Of a stretch of 56,508 nucleotides of DNA, positions 27,502 to 36,467 are shown one piece after another. Both the position numbers and the translations under genes were made by a program. This stretch comes from Balneolales bacterium (GTDB lineage: Bacteria > Bacteroidota > Rhodothermia > Balneolales > Cyclonatronaceae). Location: the NCBI GenBank assembly GCA_022565805.1, contig JAIULZ010000007.1:1-56508 (forward strand), read 5' to 3'. The notes beneath the pieces were generated by a model that did not search any database, was not told the origin of the DNA, and saw only the letters and a list, made by a program, of their open reading frames with translations. Numbering within the stretch: position 1 is the stretch's first letter; every line of letters starts with the position of its first letter.

Positions 27502-27530
27502 CGAATTAAAATAATTAGCGAATATTCGCT
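27501..27530. promoter_or_regulatory. GCGAAT half-site plus perfect palindrome GCGAATATTCGC
   Basis: A half-site, GCGAATTAAA, at 27501-27510 is followed by the 12-bp perfect palindrome GCGAATATTCGC at 27518-27529; the two GCGAAT words start 17 bp apart. Together with the spaced repeat at 27433-27451 they form a cluster of sites immediately before aceB. They are the best candidates for binding by the divergently encoded regulator. Confidence 0.6.
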
Positions 27531-27601
27531 TGTTGATTCATATTCGTTTTACTATCTTGAATATAGAGTTTGGAAATACTTATTCAATAATGCGATTAGA
27601 C

Positions 27602-29251
27602 ATGGAACAAGATCTCAAAGAAATCAATACCTTAAACCTGCCAAAAGGCCTTCATATCACCGATAGGGCACTGTCGAGCAAAGCTAAGAGGATCTTTACA
27701 TCAGAAAATTTAAGACAACTCGTTAGCCTTCATCATACTTTTAAAGAGCCGCGTCGCGAGCTTTTACTTGCCAGAAAAGAAAGACAGCAAGCATTCGACA
27801 ACGGTGCTATTCCGGAATATCTGCCAGCCGGCACCGAAGCTGCATCGGGTAATTGGATTGTTAACCCGATTCCTGCCGACCTGCGGAAACGCAGAGTCGA
27901 AATTACAGGACCGGTTAACTCCGCGAAAATGGTAATCAATATGTTATCCCGAAACGAAGAGGGCTATCGTGCAGATATGGCGATGCTCGATTTTGAGGAT
28001 TCCATGAAACCTTCCTGGGATAATGTGCTCGATGGTATTCTAAACGTTAAAGGCGCAAGCGAGGGCAACCTTTCTTTTCAGGATCCAGGCAAGCCCGATA
28101 AAGTTTACCGGCTCGATCCGGATGATATGGCCGGAGTAATGGTTCGGGTTCGCGGGCTTCACCTTGAGGAATCGAATATTCTAATTGATGGAGAGCCTGT
28201 TTCTGCTGGTCTTTTCGACATCTGGATGAGCAGCTGGGTAATGGTGCGTCAGCAAATTAAAAGGGGGAAAACACCAAAGTTTTATGTACCAAAGTGCGAG
28301 CATTATCTCGAAGCAAGATGGTGGAATCAGCTTTTATCGGCAATTGAAGACTATTTCAAGCTCAGCCCGGGTACAATTAAGACGACCTTCCTTATCGAAA
28401 CATTAACCGCAGCCTTTCAAATTGAAGAAATTTTATTTGAACTAAGGGAGCGTGCCGCGGGTCTTAATGTAGGTCGCTGGGACAAAATTTTCAGCGATAT
28501 TAAAGTGCTCAAAACCCATCGGGACAGAATTATGGAAGATCGTGCTACCATAAACATGCATAAATTCTGGATGGATAATTACGCCAAAAGACTCATTAAA
28601 ATTTGCCATTCGAGAGGAGCATTTGCAATTGGCGGCATGAGCGCATTTACTCCTGGAAAAACAGAGGAGATTCGTAAAGATCAAACATCCCGTGTAATTG
28701 CAGACAAAGGCTACGAAGCCGCAATAGGCCATGATGGATGCTGGGTTTCTCATCCTTACTTTATTGGCTATGCCTTAAAAGAGTTTACGAACGACAACCA
28801 GTTAAGTCGCACGCTGGATGAGTTCGATAAATACCCCGATTTAATACCCGATTCTAATGGTGCCTGTACTATAAAAGGACTTAAAACAAACATACGGGTC
28901 GGTATAGCCTATATACAGGGCTGGAATAAAGACATAGGCTGCGTTGCATGGGATGGGCTCATGGAAGATCTTGCCACACTCGAGATTTCCCGCGCACAAA
29001 CCTGGCAGTGGATGCACCATAAAATCGTTCTGGACGATGAAACTCCTGTTACGCCTCAGCTTATAAAAAGCCTTTTCGAAGAAGAGCTGCAGAAAATAAT
29101 TCTTGAAATCAAAGACGAATACGAGAAATCTAATCCGGAATTATGCAAAAAACTTATTAACGAGTTTTCTGTGGCTGCAGCTGATGCCGAGCGCATTTTT
29201 ACCGCCAAAGAACTCGCAGATTTTCTTACTACCACCTCAGACCTTGTATGA
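27602..29251 (+). CDS. aceB: Malate synthase (isoform A type)
   Basis: Condenses glyoxylate with acetyl-CoA to malate, the second step of the glyoxylate shunt. Family motifs visible are MLDFEDSMKPSWDNV, GVMVRVRGLHL, YVPKCEHYLEARWWN, TFLIETLTAAFQIEEIL and CHSRGAFAIGGMSAFTPG. The frame is open from 27530, but the ATG at 27602 (MEQDLKEINTLNLPKG) matches the family's N-terminus; 27590 is the other option. The product of about 549 residues has the usual length for isoform A. aceA follows 191 bp downstream on the same strand, so cells with this pair can grow on acetate or fatty acids. The divergent regulator and its palindromes are directly upstream. Confidence 0.94.
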   Translation: MEQDLKEINTLNLPKGLHITDRALSSKAKRIFTSENLRQLVSLHHTFKEPRRELLLARKERQQAFDNGAIPEYLPAGTEAASGNWIVNPIPADLRKRRVEITGPVNSAKMVINMLSRNEEGYRADMAMLDFEDSMKPSWDNVLDGILNVKGASEGNLSFQDPGKPDKVYRLDPDDMAGVMVRVRGLHLEESNILIDGEPVSAGLFDIWMSSWVMVRQQIKRGKTPKFYVPKCEHYLEARWWNQLLSAIEDYFKLSPGTIKTTFLIETLTAAFQIEEILFELRERAAGLNVGRWDKIFSDIKVLKTHRDRIMEDRATINMHKFWMDNYAKRLIKICHSRGAFAIGGMSAFTPGKTEEIRKDQTSRVIADKGYEAAIGHDGCWVSHPYFIGYALKEFTNDNQLSRTLDEFDKYPDLIPDSNGACTIKGLKTNIRVGIAYIQGWNKDIGCVAWDGLMEDLATLEISRAQTWQWMHHKIVLDDETPVTPQLIKSLFEEELQKIILEIKDEYEKSNPELCKKLINEFSVAAADAERIFTAKELADFLTTTSDLV

Positions 29252-29442
29252 ATCACAAGCCGGTTTTACCGTGCTGACTACCAATAGTTTGCCCGTAATA
29301 TGGAAAATACATACACGAAGCAAACATCAGAAGGCTTTGAAAAACCTTCCTGCAACTAAAGAAATCATCGCCTGTATCGTATCCTTCTTTCAGGCTATTT
29401 GAGTACAACTGTAAAAAATATTATTAAACAAAGGACATCATT

Positions 29443-30708
29443 ATGTACAATGCTCAGGAAATCGAAAAAAGCTGGAATAACGACACCCGCTGGAAAAATA
29501 TTAAGCGCAATTATACAGCAGACGAAGTTGTAAAGCTACGTGGCAGCCTTAAAATAGACTACACTTTGGCAACTGTTGGAGCCGAAAAGCTCTGGAAAAT
29601 GCTCCATGAAGAACCGTTTATAAATGCTTTGGGAGCACTTACCGGCAACCAGGCCATGCAACAGGTAAAAGCAGGTCTCAAAGCCATATACTTAAGCGGT
29701 TGGCAGGTTGCCGCCGATGCTAATAATGCCGGCCAAATGTATCCGGATCAAAGCCTTTACCCGGCAAGCAGCGTACCCGATGTGGTGCGTAAAATTAATC
29801 AGTCTCTCATGAGAGCCGATCAGATTCATCACTCCGAAGGAGACTCGTCTATAGACTGGTTTGCCCCTATCGTTGCAGATGCTGAAGCAGGATTTGGCGG
29901 GCCGCTAAACGCATACGAGCTTATGAAGGGCATGATTGAAGCAGGTGCAGCCGGCGTTCATTACGAAGATCAGCTTGCATCGGAGAAAAAATGCGGCCAT
30001 ATGGGCGGAAAAGTACTTGTGCCAACTTCACAATTCATTCGTACCCTTACCGCTGCGCGCCTTGCTTCAGATGTTTGCGGAGTCCCCACAGTACTGGTCG
30101 CACGTACCGATGCAAATGGCGCTTTTTTACAAACATCCGATATTGATCCGTATGATGAGCCTTTTATAACCGGCGAGCGTACCACTGAAGGATTCTTTAA
30201 AATAAAAGGCGGTTTAGATTCTGCAATTTCACGAGGACTCGCCTACGCTCCATACGCCGATTTGGTTTGGTGCGAAACCTCTAAGCCGGATGTTGGCGAG
30301 GCAAGAGCATTTGCCGAAGCTATTCACGAAAAGTTTCCTGGCAAACTACTGGCTTACAACTGTTCGCCATCCTTTAACTGGAAAAAGCATCTTGATGAAA
30401 AAACAATTGCTTCATTTCAAAAAGACCTTGGCGCAATGGGCTATAAATTCCAGTTTATAACACTTGCTGGTTTCCACGCGTTAAATTACAGCATGTTTAC
30501 TCTGGCTAACGCATACCGCGATTATGGTATGTCTGCCTACTCCGAGCTGCAGGACAAAGAATTTGCTGCCGAGCCTATTGGCTATACCGCCACCCGGCAT
30601 CAGCGCGAAGTTGGTACCGGTTATTTCGATTTAGTAAGCAATACCATTACCGGCGGACTCTCCTCTACTTTAGCCCTTAAAGGCTCTACAGAAGAAGAGC
30701 AGTTCTAA
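29443..30708 (+). CDS. aceA: Isocitrate lyase
   Basis: Splits isocitrate into glyoxylate and succinate, the first step of the glyoxylate shunt. The 421-residue length is that of the short bacterial form. The catalytic loop KKCGHMGGK is at residues 182-190 with Cys184. Other family segments are [39 protein letters not shown] and [13 protein letters not shown]. An AAAGGA sequence about 10 bases before the ATG is one of the few Shine-Dalgarno-like sites in the window. It is probably co-transcribed with aceB and controlled by the upstream RamB/ScfR-type protein. Confidence 0.96.
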   Translation: MYNAQEIEKSWNNDTRWKNIKRNYTADEVVKLRGSLKIDYTLATVGAEKLWKMLHEEPFINALGALTGNQAMQQVKAGLKAIYLSGWQVAADANNAGQMYPDQSLYPASSVPDVVRKINQSLMRADQIHHSEGDSSIDWFAPIVADAEAGFGGPLNAYELMKGMIEAGAAGVHYEDQLASEKKCGHMGGKVLVPTSQFIRTLTAARLASDVCGVPTVLVARTDANGAFLQTSDIDPYDEPFITGERTTEGFFKIKGGLDSAISRGLAYAPYADLVWCETSKPDVGEARAFAEAIHEKFPGKLLAYNCSPSFNWKKHLDEKTIASFQKDLGAMGYKFQFITLAGFHALNYSMFTLANAYRDYGMSAYSELQDKEFAAEPIGYTATRHQREVGTGYFDLVSNTITGGLSSTLALKGSTEEEQF

Positions 30709-31080
30709 TATTTATCTGTAGCACAAGCGGTGTCTGGTGTAGGGTGATGGCATTTTCGCCCTCACCGACATCTCTTGACAGATAGGTTTAAACCTGATCT
30801 AATTTCAGGATTACTAATTAACAATTAACAATAAGTTGAGTAATTAGTCCCGTACTAAATTCAATTTCATTTTTTTGGACAACCCTACTCTGTGAAACTC
30901 CCATACCTTTGTGGTGAGGAGCTACTGAGTTCTAATTAACTCGGAAATCCAGAATCCACACCATGCCCCATCAAAACAAAGAATATTCGCTAAATCCTCC
31001 GAATAGTCGGGGGCGGCAGGCTGGGGGGGCGGCGCGTTAATTCGCTCGATAAAAGATATTATTGCAATTTACTTCCGAAA
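30709..31080. other. Intergenic region downstream of aceA with hairpin and G-rich tract
   Basis: No gene is supported. A stem around 30731-30773 pairs GTG-AGGG with CCCT-CAC about 25-65 bp after the aceA stop, without a T-run. At 31009-31031 the plus strand has runs of five, two, two, seven and two G residues (GGGGGCGGCAGGCTGGGGG and on). This could form a two-layer G-quadruplex and looks like a dispersed intergenic element. A GAATATTCGC word at 30981-30990 resembles the regulator half-sites before aceB. Confidence 0.4.
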
Positions 31081-31111
31081 CTAAAAAGGGTTCTTTTCGA
31101 ACCCTTTTTAG
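31081..31111. terminator. Bidirectional intrinsic terminator
   Basis: A perfect 13-bp stem, CTAAAAAGGGTTC with GAACCCTTTTTAG, surrounds a 5-base loop. It lies between convergent aceA (plus) and ychF (minus), 9 bp beyond the ychF stop. T-rich arms on both strands suit termination from either side. Confidence 0.85.
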
Positions 31112-31120
31112 TTTTAGTAT

Positions 31121-32224
31121 CTAAACATTAAATCGGAAATGCAGTACATCTCCATCCTGCACGATATATTCTTTGCCTTCGCTGCGCAGTTTGCCGGCTT
31201 CTTTGGCCGCACTTTCGGAGCCCAGGCTCGAAAAATCTGCAAAGGCAATGGTTTCGGCACGAATAAAACCGCGCTCAAAATCGGAGTGGATAACGCCCGC
31301 TGCCTGCGGTGCTTTAAATCCGCGCCGAATGGTCCATGCGCGAACTTCTTTTTCGCCGGCTGTAAAGTAGGTAATAAGCCCAAGCTCTTTGTAAGCCGCC
31401 TGTATAAGCTGATCGAGTCCGGCGCTTTCAATATTCAGGTCTTTCAGAAATTCAGCCTTTTCATCTTCATCCAGTTCGGCGATTTCAGCCTCAATTTGGG
31501 CACATACTACCACTACATCCGAACCGCGCTCTTCTGCCAGCGTGCGAACTTCTTTTACGTATTCGTTATTCATGCCGCCATCTGCGATATCAGTATCGGA
31601 GACATTGCATACAAACAAAACGGGTTTTTCTGTAAGTAAAAACAGATCTTTGTAGGCTTCACGTAATTCGGGGCTAACTTCAAAAGTACGTACGGGCTCT
31701 CCGTTTTCGATATGATCTTTTAGCCACTCTACAGTTTCGAGCTGCGCTTTAACCACTTTATCACCCGATTTAACCCCTTTTTTTAGTCGGTCGATACGTT
31801 TTTCAACGCTTTCGAGATCTTTAAAAAGAAGTTCACTATCAATAATCTGAATATCACGAACGGGGTTTACGCCACCTTCGACATGAATTACATCATCATC
31901 ATTAAAACAGCGAACTACGTGTACAATAATATCTACATCACGAATATGAGAAAGAAATGCATTGCCTTTTCCTTTACCTTCAGACGCTCCTTTTACCAAA
32001 CCCGCGATATCTACGAACTCGATAGTAGTTGGGATGGTTTTCTTGGGATTTACCAGCTCGGTTAACCTGCTCAGGCGTTTATCCGGTACCGATACAATAC
32101 CAATATTTGGATCGATAGTACAAAAAGGGAAGTTAGCGGCTTCTGCGCCTGCATTCGATAATGCATTAAATAAACTTGACTTCCCCACATTGGGAAGTCC
32201 TACGATTCCGCATTGCAGACTCAT
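31121..32224 (-). CDS. ychF: Redox-regulated ATPase YchF/OLA1
   Basis: This 367-residue Obg-family P-loop protein has G1 GLPNVGKSS near residues 8-16, G3 region FVDIAGLVKGASEGKGKGN, a non-canonical G4 (FVCNVSDTD rather than NKxD) that explains its ATP preference, and a C-terminal TGS domain (ITYFTAGEKEVRAWTIRRG). YchF binds ribosomes and influences stress responses; its precise role is debated. It is the last gene of a minus-strand group after nusB and a phosphatase (24-bp gap), and it is followed directly by a strong terminator. Confidence 0.96.
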   Translation of the reverse strand: MSLQCGIVGLPNVGKSSLFNALSNAGAEAANFPFCTIDPNIGIVSVPDKRLSRLTELVNPKKTIPTTIEFVDIAGLVKGASEGKGKGNAFLSHIRDVDIIVHVVRCFNDDDVIHVEGGVNPVRDIQIIDSELLFKDLESVEKRIDRLKKGVKSGDKVVKAQLETVEWLKDHIENGEPVRTFEVSPELREAYKDLFLLTEKPVLFVCNVSDTDIADGGMNNEYVKEVRTLAEERGSDVVVVCAQIEAEIAELDEDEKAEFLKDLNIESAGLDQLIQAAYKELGLITYFTAGEKEVRAWTIRRGFKAPQAAGVIHSDFERGFIRAETIAFADFSSLGSESAAKEAGKLRSEGKEYIVQDGDVLHFRFNV

Positions 32225-32248
32225 TTTTCACGATTTAATAGGTTCATA

Positions 32249-32950
32249 TTATTCAGAATATTCTTGTTGCACAAAAGTGCGCTCAGGAAGCACAACAGCG
32301 GTGAGTTTACCCAAACCCGGGTGATTTTTATACACACATCCGGTATCGATGCCAATCTTTTTTTCTTCGCTCAGTACTTCTCTAACCGGAGTATGGCCAA
32401 ATACAACAGGTTTTTCCCATACAGGGTTATTGAAATGAATATGACTTCGCTGCCATAAAAAGCTCTGGTGCTCGGCCTCGTCCAGGTTTTGTTCGATGGT
32501 TAGAGATGGATTTAACCCACCGTGGGTAAAAAAAAAGTCTTTAGATTCGTAGTACATTCTTGTACTCTCAAAAAAGGAGAAATAAAAAGAATTTTTAAAC
32601 TCAGTAGATGAAACTTCACCAAAAGACTTCTTAGTTTCTGCGCCGCCATTCATCACCCAGAGTTTAAAGTTATTAGAATCATAGGCATCAAGAAGTAATT
32701 GCTCATGATTTCCCCTCAAAAAAACGCACTCTTCCCTACCTGCAAATTTGCGTATTACATCAATTACGCCCTTGCTGTCTGGTCCACGGTCTATATAATC
32801 CCCAATAAACACAAATTCTGCACCGGTATACGATTTAGAGAGTGTATTAAGGAGTTTAATTAGCGTTTTAGCGCAACCGTGGATGTCTCCAATTGCAATA
32901 ATATTTTCTTGAGGTGAAAAAATGGGTTCGAATTTTGGTACAAAATTTTT
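32249..32950 (-). CDS. PPP-family metallophosphatase (5' end disrupted or unusual start)
   Basis: The open frame encodes a calcineurin-like Ser/Thr or ApaH-type phosphatase with GDIHG, GDYIDRGPDS, RGNHE, THGG and GHTP motifs, covering all metal ligands. A start at the GTG at 32812 (VFIGDYIDRG) would cut off GDIHG and destroy the active site. The full motif set needs sequence up to 32950, where no ATG, GTG or TTG occurs. The only in-frame ATG, at 32962, reads ATG CCT CTT TAA, a stop at codon 4 beside a run of seven A. So either one substitution or homopolymer error breaks the gene, or a rare start such as ATT is used. It lies between nusB and ychF. Confidence 0.8.
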   Translation of the reverse strand, partial: KNFVPKFEPIFSPQENIIAIGDIHGCAKTLIKLLNTLSKSYTGAEFVFIGDYIDRGPDSKGVIDVIRKFAGREECVFLRGNHEQLLLDAYDSNNFKLWVMNGGAETKKSFGEVSSTEFKNSFYFSFFESTRMYYESKDFFFTHGGLNPSLTIEQNLDEAEHQSFLWQRSHIHFNNPVWEKPVVFGHTPVREVLSEEKKIGIDTGCVYKNHPGLGKLTAVVLPERTFVQQEYSE

Positions 32951-33016
32951 TTAAAGAGGCATAATGCCCTAAGATCACGAAACCATTGTTAAGGTGCGGC
33001 ACGTAAAACAATACCT

Positions 33017-33484
33017 TTACTTTGGCATGCTTTGCTGAATTAACCCGGCTCCGCTTTTTCGAAGCAAACCATCGGCTTCCAGCTTTTTTGATACAGAATC
33101 TAAAATACCGTTTATAAACTGACCTGACTTGTGCGTTGAAAACTTTTTAACGATTTCTATTCCTTCGTTAATTGTTACTTTTACAGGAATATCTTCGAAA
33201 TGAAGCATTTCTGTTATACACATCCTGAGAGTACATCGGTCTATAATAGCAATACGCTTGACATCCCAGTTCTTAACGAATTCTGAAATAAGCTCATCCG
33301 CTTTTTTCTTCTCTGATATGGTGGTCAAAAAAAGCTTTTCTGCAAAATCCAGGAGTTTGGCGTCGCCTTTTAACTTACTATGAATCTGCTGAGATAGAAC
33401 AAGCTCAACCCTGTCGTCGCTTAGCTCAATAGCATATAAGGCAATCATCACGGTTTCGCGGGCAGTTCTGCGGTTTAAAGACAT
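33017..33484 (-). CDS. nusB: Transcription antitermination factor NusB
   Basis: This 155-residue all-helical protein begins SLNRRTARETVMIALYAIE and contains the NusB core VKRIAIIDRCTLRMCITEMLHFEDIPVKV (in parts) and INEGIEIVKKFSTHKSGQFINGILD. With NusA, NusE and NusG it binds boxA RNA to prevent premature termination of rRNA transcripts. It is the second gene of the minus-strand group EVE protein, nusB, phosphatase, ychF, with short gaps of about 55-110 bp. Confidence 0.95.
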   Translation of the reverse strand: MSLNRRTARETVMIALYAIELSDDRVELVLSQQIHSKLKGDAKLLDFAEKLFLTTISEKKKADELISEFVKNWDVKRIAIIDRCTLRMCITEMLHFEDIPVKVTINEGIEIVKKFSTHKSGQFINGILDSVSKKLEADGLLRKSGAGLIQQSMPK

Positions 33485-33592
33485 GATTTGTGTCGAGGAT
33501 TCATTATTTTGATTAGCCGTATAATTTACGGAAACTGATAAAGAATAACCTGCCTTTTTTATTTTTTCGCAAAAGAAACAATTCGGGTGTTA

Positions 33593-34072
33593 TTATGGTT
33601 TTTCGCCTGCCATTTCGTGCACCTTTCGCCATTCCTGAGCAGTAACCGGCTGGATGGAAAGTCTTGAACCCTTTTTTAACAACAGCATTTCTGCCAGTTC
33701 ATCCACATCCTTCATATCGTCGCGAAGTACAGGCTTTTCGAACTTACGAATAAGCCTTACATCCACTAAAAACCATCGTGGCTTCTCTTCTGTTGCTTTT
33801 TCATCAAAATACTTCGATGAAGGATCGAACTGACTTGGGTCGGGGTACGGTTCGCTTGCCACTTCCATTGTACCGACAATTGCCAGCGGATTTGCTCTTG
33901 AATGATAAAAGAAGACCTTGTGACCCGGCTTCATATCATCCCGCATAAAATTTCTGGCCTGATAGTTTCTGATTCCTTCCCAGTAGGTAGTCTGATTTTC
34001 TCTTGATGCAAGATCGTCGATACCAAATTCGTCGGGCTCGGATTTCATAAGCCAGTATTTTGTTTCTGCCAT
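33593..34072 (-). CDS. EVE domain-containing protein (THYN1-like)
   Basis: The 159-residue protein is a single EVE (PUA-like) domain: YWLMKSEPDEFGIDDL at the start, YWEGIRNYQARNFMRDDMKPGHKVFFYHS, then GTMEVASEPYPDPSQFD. EVE domains bind modified bases in DNA or RNA; stand-alone bacterial members are widespread and mostly uncharacterised. It lies 108 bp upstream of nusB on the same strand. The length and motif order are normal for the family. Confidence 0.93.
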   Translation of the reverse strand: MAETKYWLMKSEPDEFGIDDLASRENQTTYWEGIRNYQARNFMRDDMKPGHKVFFYHSRANPLAIVGTMEVASEPYPDPSQFDPSSKYFDEKATEEKPRWFLVDVRLIRKFEKPVLRDDMKDVDELAEMLLLKKGSRLSIQPVTAQEWRKVHEMAGEKP

Positions 34073-34343
34073 AAACTCGTTACTTAGTTAGTACTTTTTA
34101 TTAGAATTAATCTATGGGATGTTGCCTTTTAAATGATTATAAGGCAAAATAAGTATGCTTTAAAAACGCGATTTGAATATACCCAGCAGAGACAAGCTTT
34201 TAAAACCCATACGAGCTTGTTTTACGAACTATAACTCGTGTGTTTCGAAGGTTTTGCAAAATCAAATTTGGGTCTGCTTTTGTCTTATTGGAAATATTTA
34301 AATACATCATATTAGATGTTGCTATAATGCCACTAAAATAAAA
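34073..34343. other. Intergenic stretch, nothing recognised
   Basis: AT-rich sequence upstream of the EVE gene and downstream of the SafE-like gene's terminator. It presumably carries the promoter of the EVE-nusB-ychF group, but no motif stands out. Confidence 0.4.
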
Positions 34344-34371
34344 AGCCCGAAAACAGTATCGTTCCCGGGCT
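34344..34371 (-). terminator. Intrinsic terminator of the SafE-like gene
   Basis: On the minus strand AGCCCG and CGGGCT form a GC-rich stem with a 16-base loop, followed by TTTTTATTTT. It begins about 30 bp after the stop of the minus-strand membrane-protein gene. Confidence 0.8.
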
Positions 34372-34399
34372 CCCCCCTATTCTCAATTTTTTAGATATC

Positions 34400-35119
34400 T
34401 CAATGACACATCATTTCATCAATTAATTCCGGATTTGAAACTACATCTACTAAAACTGGGCTAATATATGGAATGCCAAGGGATAAACCCCGCAAAATAA
34501 AAAGGGCACCCAAGCCGATGGCCACATAAGGAATAGCTTTCTGCATTCGCTGCCTGAAACTAATGCTCATTAATTTTCCGGAAGCCGAAAGAGCAAACAT
34601 CATCGGGAAGGTGCCGAGTCCAAACATGAGCATGTATATCATCCCCTGCATCACGGAACCACTCACAAGTGCACCGGCCAAAGCAATATAGACAAAACCG
34701 CAGGGCAAAAGTCCGTTTATAAGACCCACACCAAACATGCTGCCAACCGATCCCTGCTTCAAAAACCTGCTAAGTCCTTTTTTGATTAAACCAGAAGGAA
34801 TCCACACGGGTTTGATATGAAGCCAGTTGAGTTTACCAGAAAAAAGCGAAAACAAACCTATTAAAACAATAATAATACCGCCGGCAATAGAAACCCAGCT
34901 TTGAAATCCAGCCAAATAAATCCCTAAGCCCGCGAGTCCAAGAATACCGCCCATAAGCATATAGGTTATACTACGACCTGTATTATAGGCTACTCTACCC
35001 ATCCAAAAAGTTGAAGATGAAGGATGTCCAGGTAATGCCAGCGCAATAGGCCCGCACATACCGGCGCAGTGCATGCTGCCAGCGAGGCCAAAAATAAAGC
35101 CGGCGAGATATAATTCCAT
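34400..35119 (-). CDS. SafE/TauE-like (UreH_2) membrane protein
   Basis: This 239-residue inner-membrane protein has about six hydrophobic segments and the N-terminal signature GLAGSMHCAGMCGPIALALPG. The duplicated counterpart near residue 130 is GSMFGVGLINGLLPCGFVYIALAGAL. The conserved Cys and His of SMHCAGMCGP and the LPCG motif suggest metal (copper) or sulfur handling. Relatives are often encoded beside cbb3 oxidase maturation genes, but none is present here. It is a single-gene unit with its own terminator. Confidence 0.85.
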   Translation of the reverse strand: MELYLAGFIFGLAGSMHCAGMCGPIALALPGHPSSSTFWMGRVAYNTGRSITYMLMGGILGLAGLGIYLAGFQSWVSIAGGIIIVLIGLFSLFSGKLNWLHIKPVWIPSGLIKKGLSRFLKQGSVGSMFGVGLINGLLPCGFVYIALAGALVSGSVMQGMIYMLMFGLGTFPMMFALSASGKLMSISFRQRMQKAIPYVAIGLGALFILRGLSLGIPYISPVLVDVVSNPELIDEMMCH

Positions 35120-35246
35120 AAAATAGGTAAAATTGAATATTCACAAGTGCTATATTCTAATATATGGATTGCATTATTCTGTGGCAAGGACCCTAGCTTA
35201 TTTTTAAGGTATGTCTGGGGAATCGGTTATGGATTATGCACCGGAA

Positions 35247-35459
35247 CTAATCTTTTAGTTTTTTTAATTCTTTATCACGAAATATTATGGAAGTATGAAA
35301 TTGCACCTTGAGCGCAAAACCGGTTACTAAGTCGTACCTACAGTTTTCTGTTAACCACGTTTCCAGTATCTTTTCTTTATACTGATTGATCGATAAAGAT
35401 AGATTCCATTTAGTGATATTTACTGTTCGCATTCCATCCTCATTATTTTCCTTACGCAA
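35247..35459 (-). CDS. Small hypothetical protein (70 aa)
   Basis: A 70-residue frame of basic, mixed composition (INQYKEKILETWLTENCRYD, then FHTSIIFRDKELKKLKD). I do not recognise it. It has no signal peptide or membrane segment. It lies alone between the SafE-like gene and a dispersed repeat element, and could be a fragment of a mobile-element protein or a chance frame. Confidence 0.3.
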   Translation of the reverse strand: MRKENNEDGMRTVNITKWNLSLSINQYKEKILETWLTENCRYDLVTGFALKVQFHTSIIFRDKELKKLKD

Positions 35460-35540
35460 AAGCAGATAACCGTTCCTCTTTTTCCAGCTGTGATGTATTC
35501 ACAAATACAACATAATAATAATCGCCATATTCATAGATCA

Positions 35541-35760
35541 AAAGCCTGCCGCGAAGCGGATAACACAGTCCGGTACGCAATTAACATTTATCCTGCATTA
35601 TTCAACAAGAAATTTGGTTTTGAACAAGGCGTCTGAGAAATGGTGGCGGAAACGTAACTGAGTACGTTCAGCAAACCATTTAACAGACAACGCAGTCCAA
35701 AGGTAAATTTCACTTCGTGGGAATCGCTTCGCTCGGTGCGCTGTGTAAAACAATATTTTA
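35541..35760. repeat. Probable dispersed intergenic element
   Basis: The segment contains GCGGATAACACAGTCCGGTA (35556-35575), which matches 18 of 20 bases of 27311-27330, and CTGCATTATTCA (35593-35604), which recurs at 38669-38680. The adjoining 110 bases read like the dispersed non-coding repeats common in this group, and the frame inside them is not convincing as a gene. The element lies in the 375-bp gap before a TPR lipoprotein gene. Confidence 0.5.
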
Positions 35761-35834
35761 AACTTAAGCTAATCCTATATAATTGAAGCACAGGGTGATA
35801 CATTCAATTATAAATTATTTGTGAGTAATGCAGG

Positions 35835-36467
35835 TTATGGAGATGATTCAAAATCACTAAAAAAGTTATTGATTATCACCTTATATCCTTTAGCGAGTTC
35901 CGAGTCCGGATAAGCTGTGATCACTTCTTGAATTTCACGAATTGCCCGATCTAATGAGTCTGTAAATAGGTAGGTAAATGCAATTTCTGATCTTATGAGA
36001 TCTACTTTTTCAGGGCGATTCCCTTGATCTATTATTTCATTATATCGATTCCGCGCCATTTCAAACGCAAGCTGCGTCTCATCTGTAATTCCTTCTAATG
36101 TGAACAGATATAACCCTTTTGAGAAGTAAAGTGATGCTGTTTCGGGTGAGTCAATTTTGTCTATGGCTACATCTAAAACTTGAATAGATTTTTCAGTCTT
36201 ATCTTGCCAATTATAATACATGGCAAGATTACTGTAAGCATCGGCATTAAGGCTATCAAGTTTAATCGCTTCATAAACTAATTCGAACGCATACTCGACA
36301 TTAATCTCATCCTGAAAGCGATTGAAAAAAAATTCAGCTGACTGATTATTTTTTTCAATTGACAACAAAAGGCTATTGGGTTTAGTCTCCCTATTACAGC
36401 CTGAACAAATAAGAAATACGCCCAAAATAATCGCAAACAATATTTGACCGTTTCTGAACTTGATCAT
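35835..36467 (-). CDS. TPR-containing lipoprotein
   Basis: 210 residues with a lipoprotein signal (FAIILGVFLICSGC lipobox) and a helical repeat region. Segments such as NADAYSNLAMYYNWQDKTEKSI, ASLYFSKGLYLF and EIAFTYLFTDSLDRAIREIQ are typical of tetratricopeptide repeats (about residues 55-200). It is probably an envelope scaffold for protein-protein contacts. It has no close neighbours and no specific function can be assigned. Confidence 0.78.
   Translation of the reverse strand: MIKFRNGQILFAIILGVFLICSGCNRETKPNSLLLSIEKNNQSAEFFFNRFQDEINVEYAFELVYEAIKLDSLNADAYSNLAMYYNWQDKTEKSIQVLDVAIDKIDSPETASLYFSKGLYLFTLEGITDETQLAFEMARNRYNEIIDQGNRPEKVDLIRSEIAFTYLFTDSLDRAIREIQEVITAYPDSELAKGYKVIINNFFSDFESSP

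Noticed and set aside
27424-27666. 80-residue plus-strand frame overlapping the aceB start
   Set aside because: It overlaps the palindromes and the aceB N-terminus in another frame and has no coding character.
35588-35803. 71-residue minus-strand frame in the dispersed element
   Set aside because: It lies wholly inside the repeat-like segment and is best explained as a frame through a non-coding repeat.
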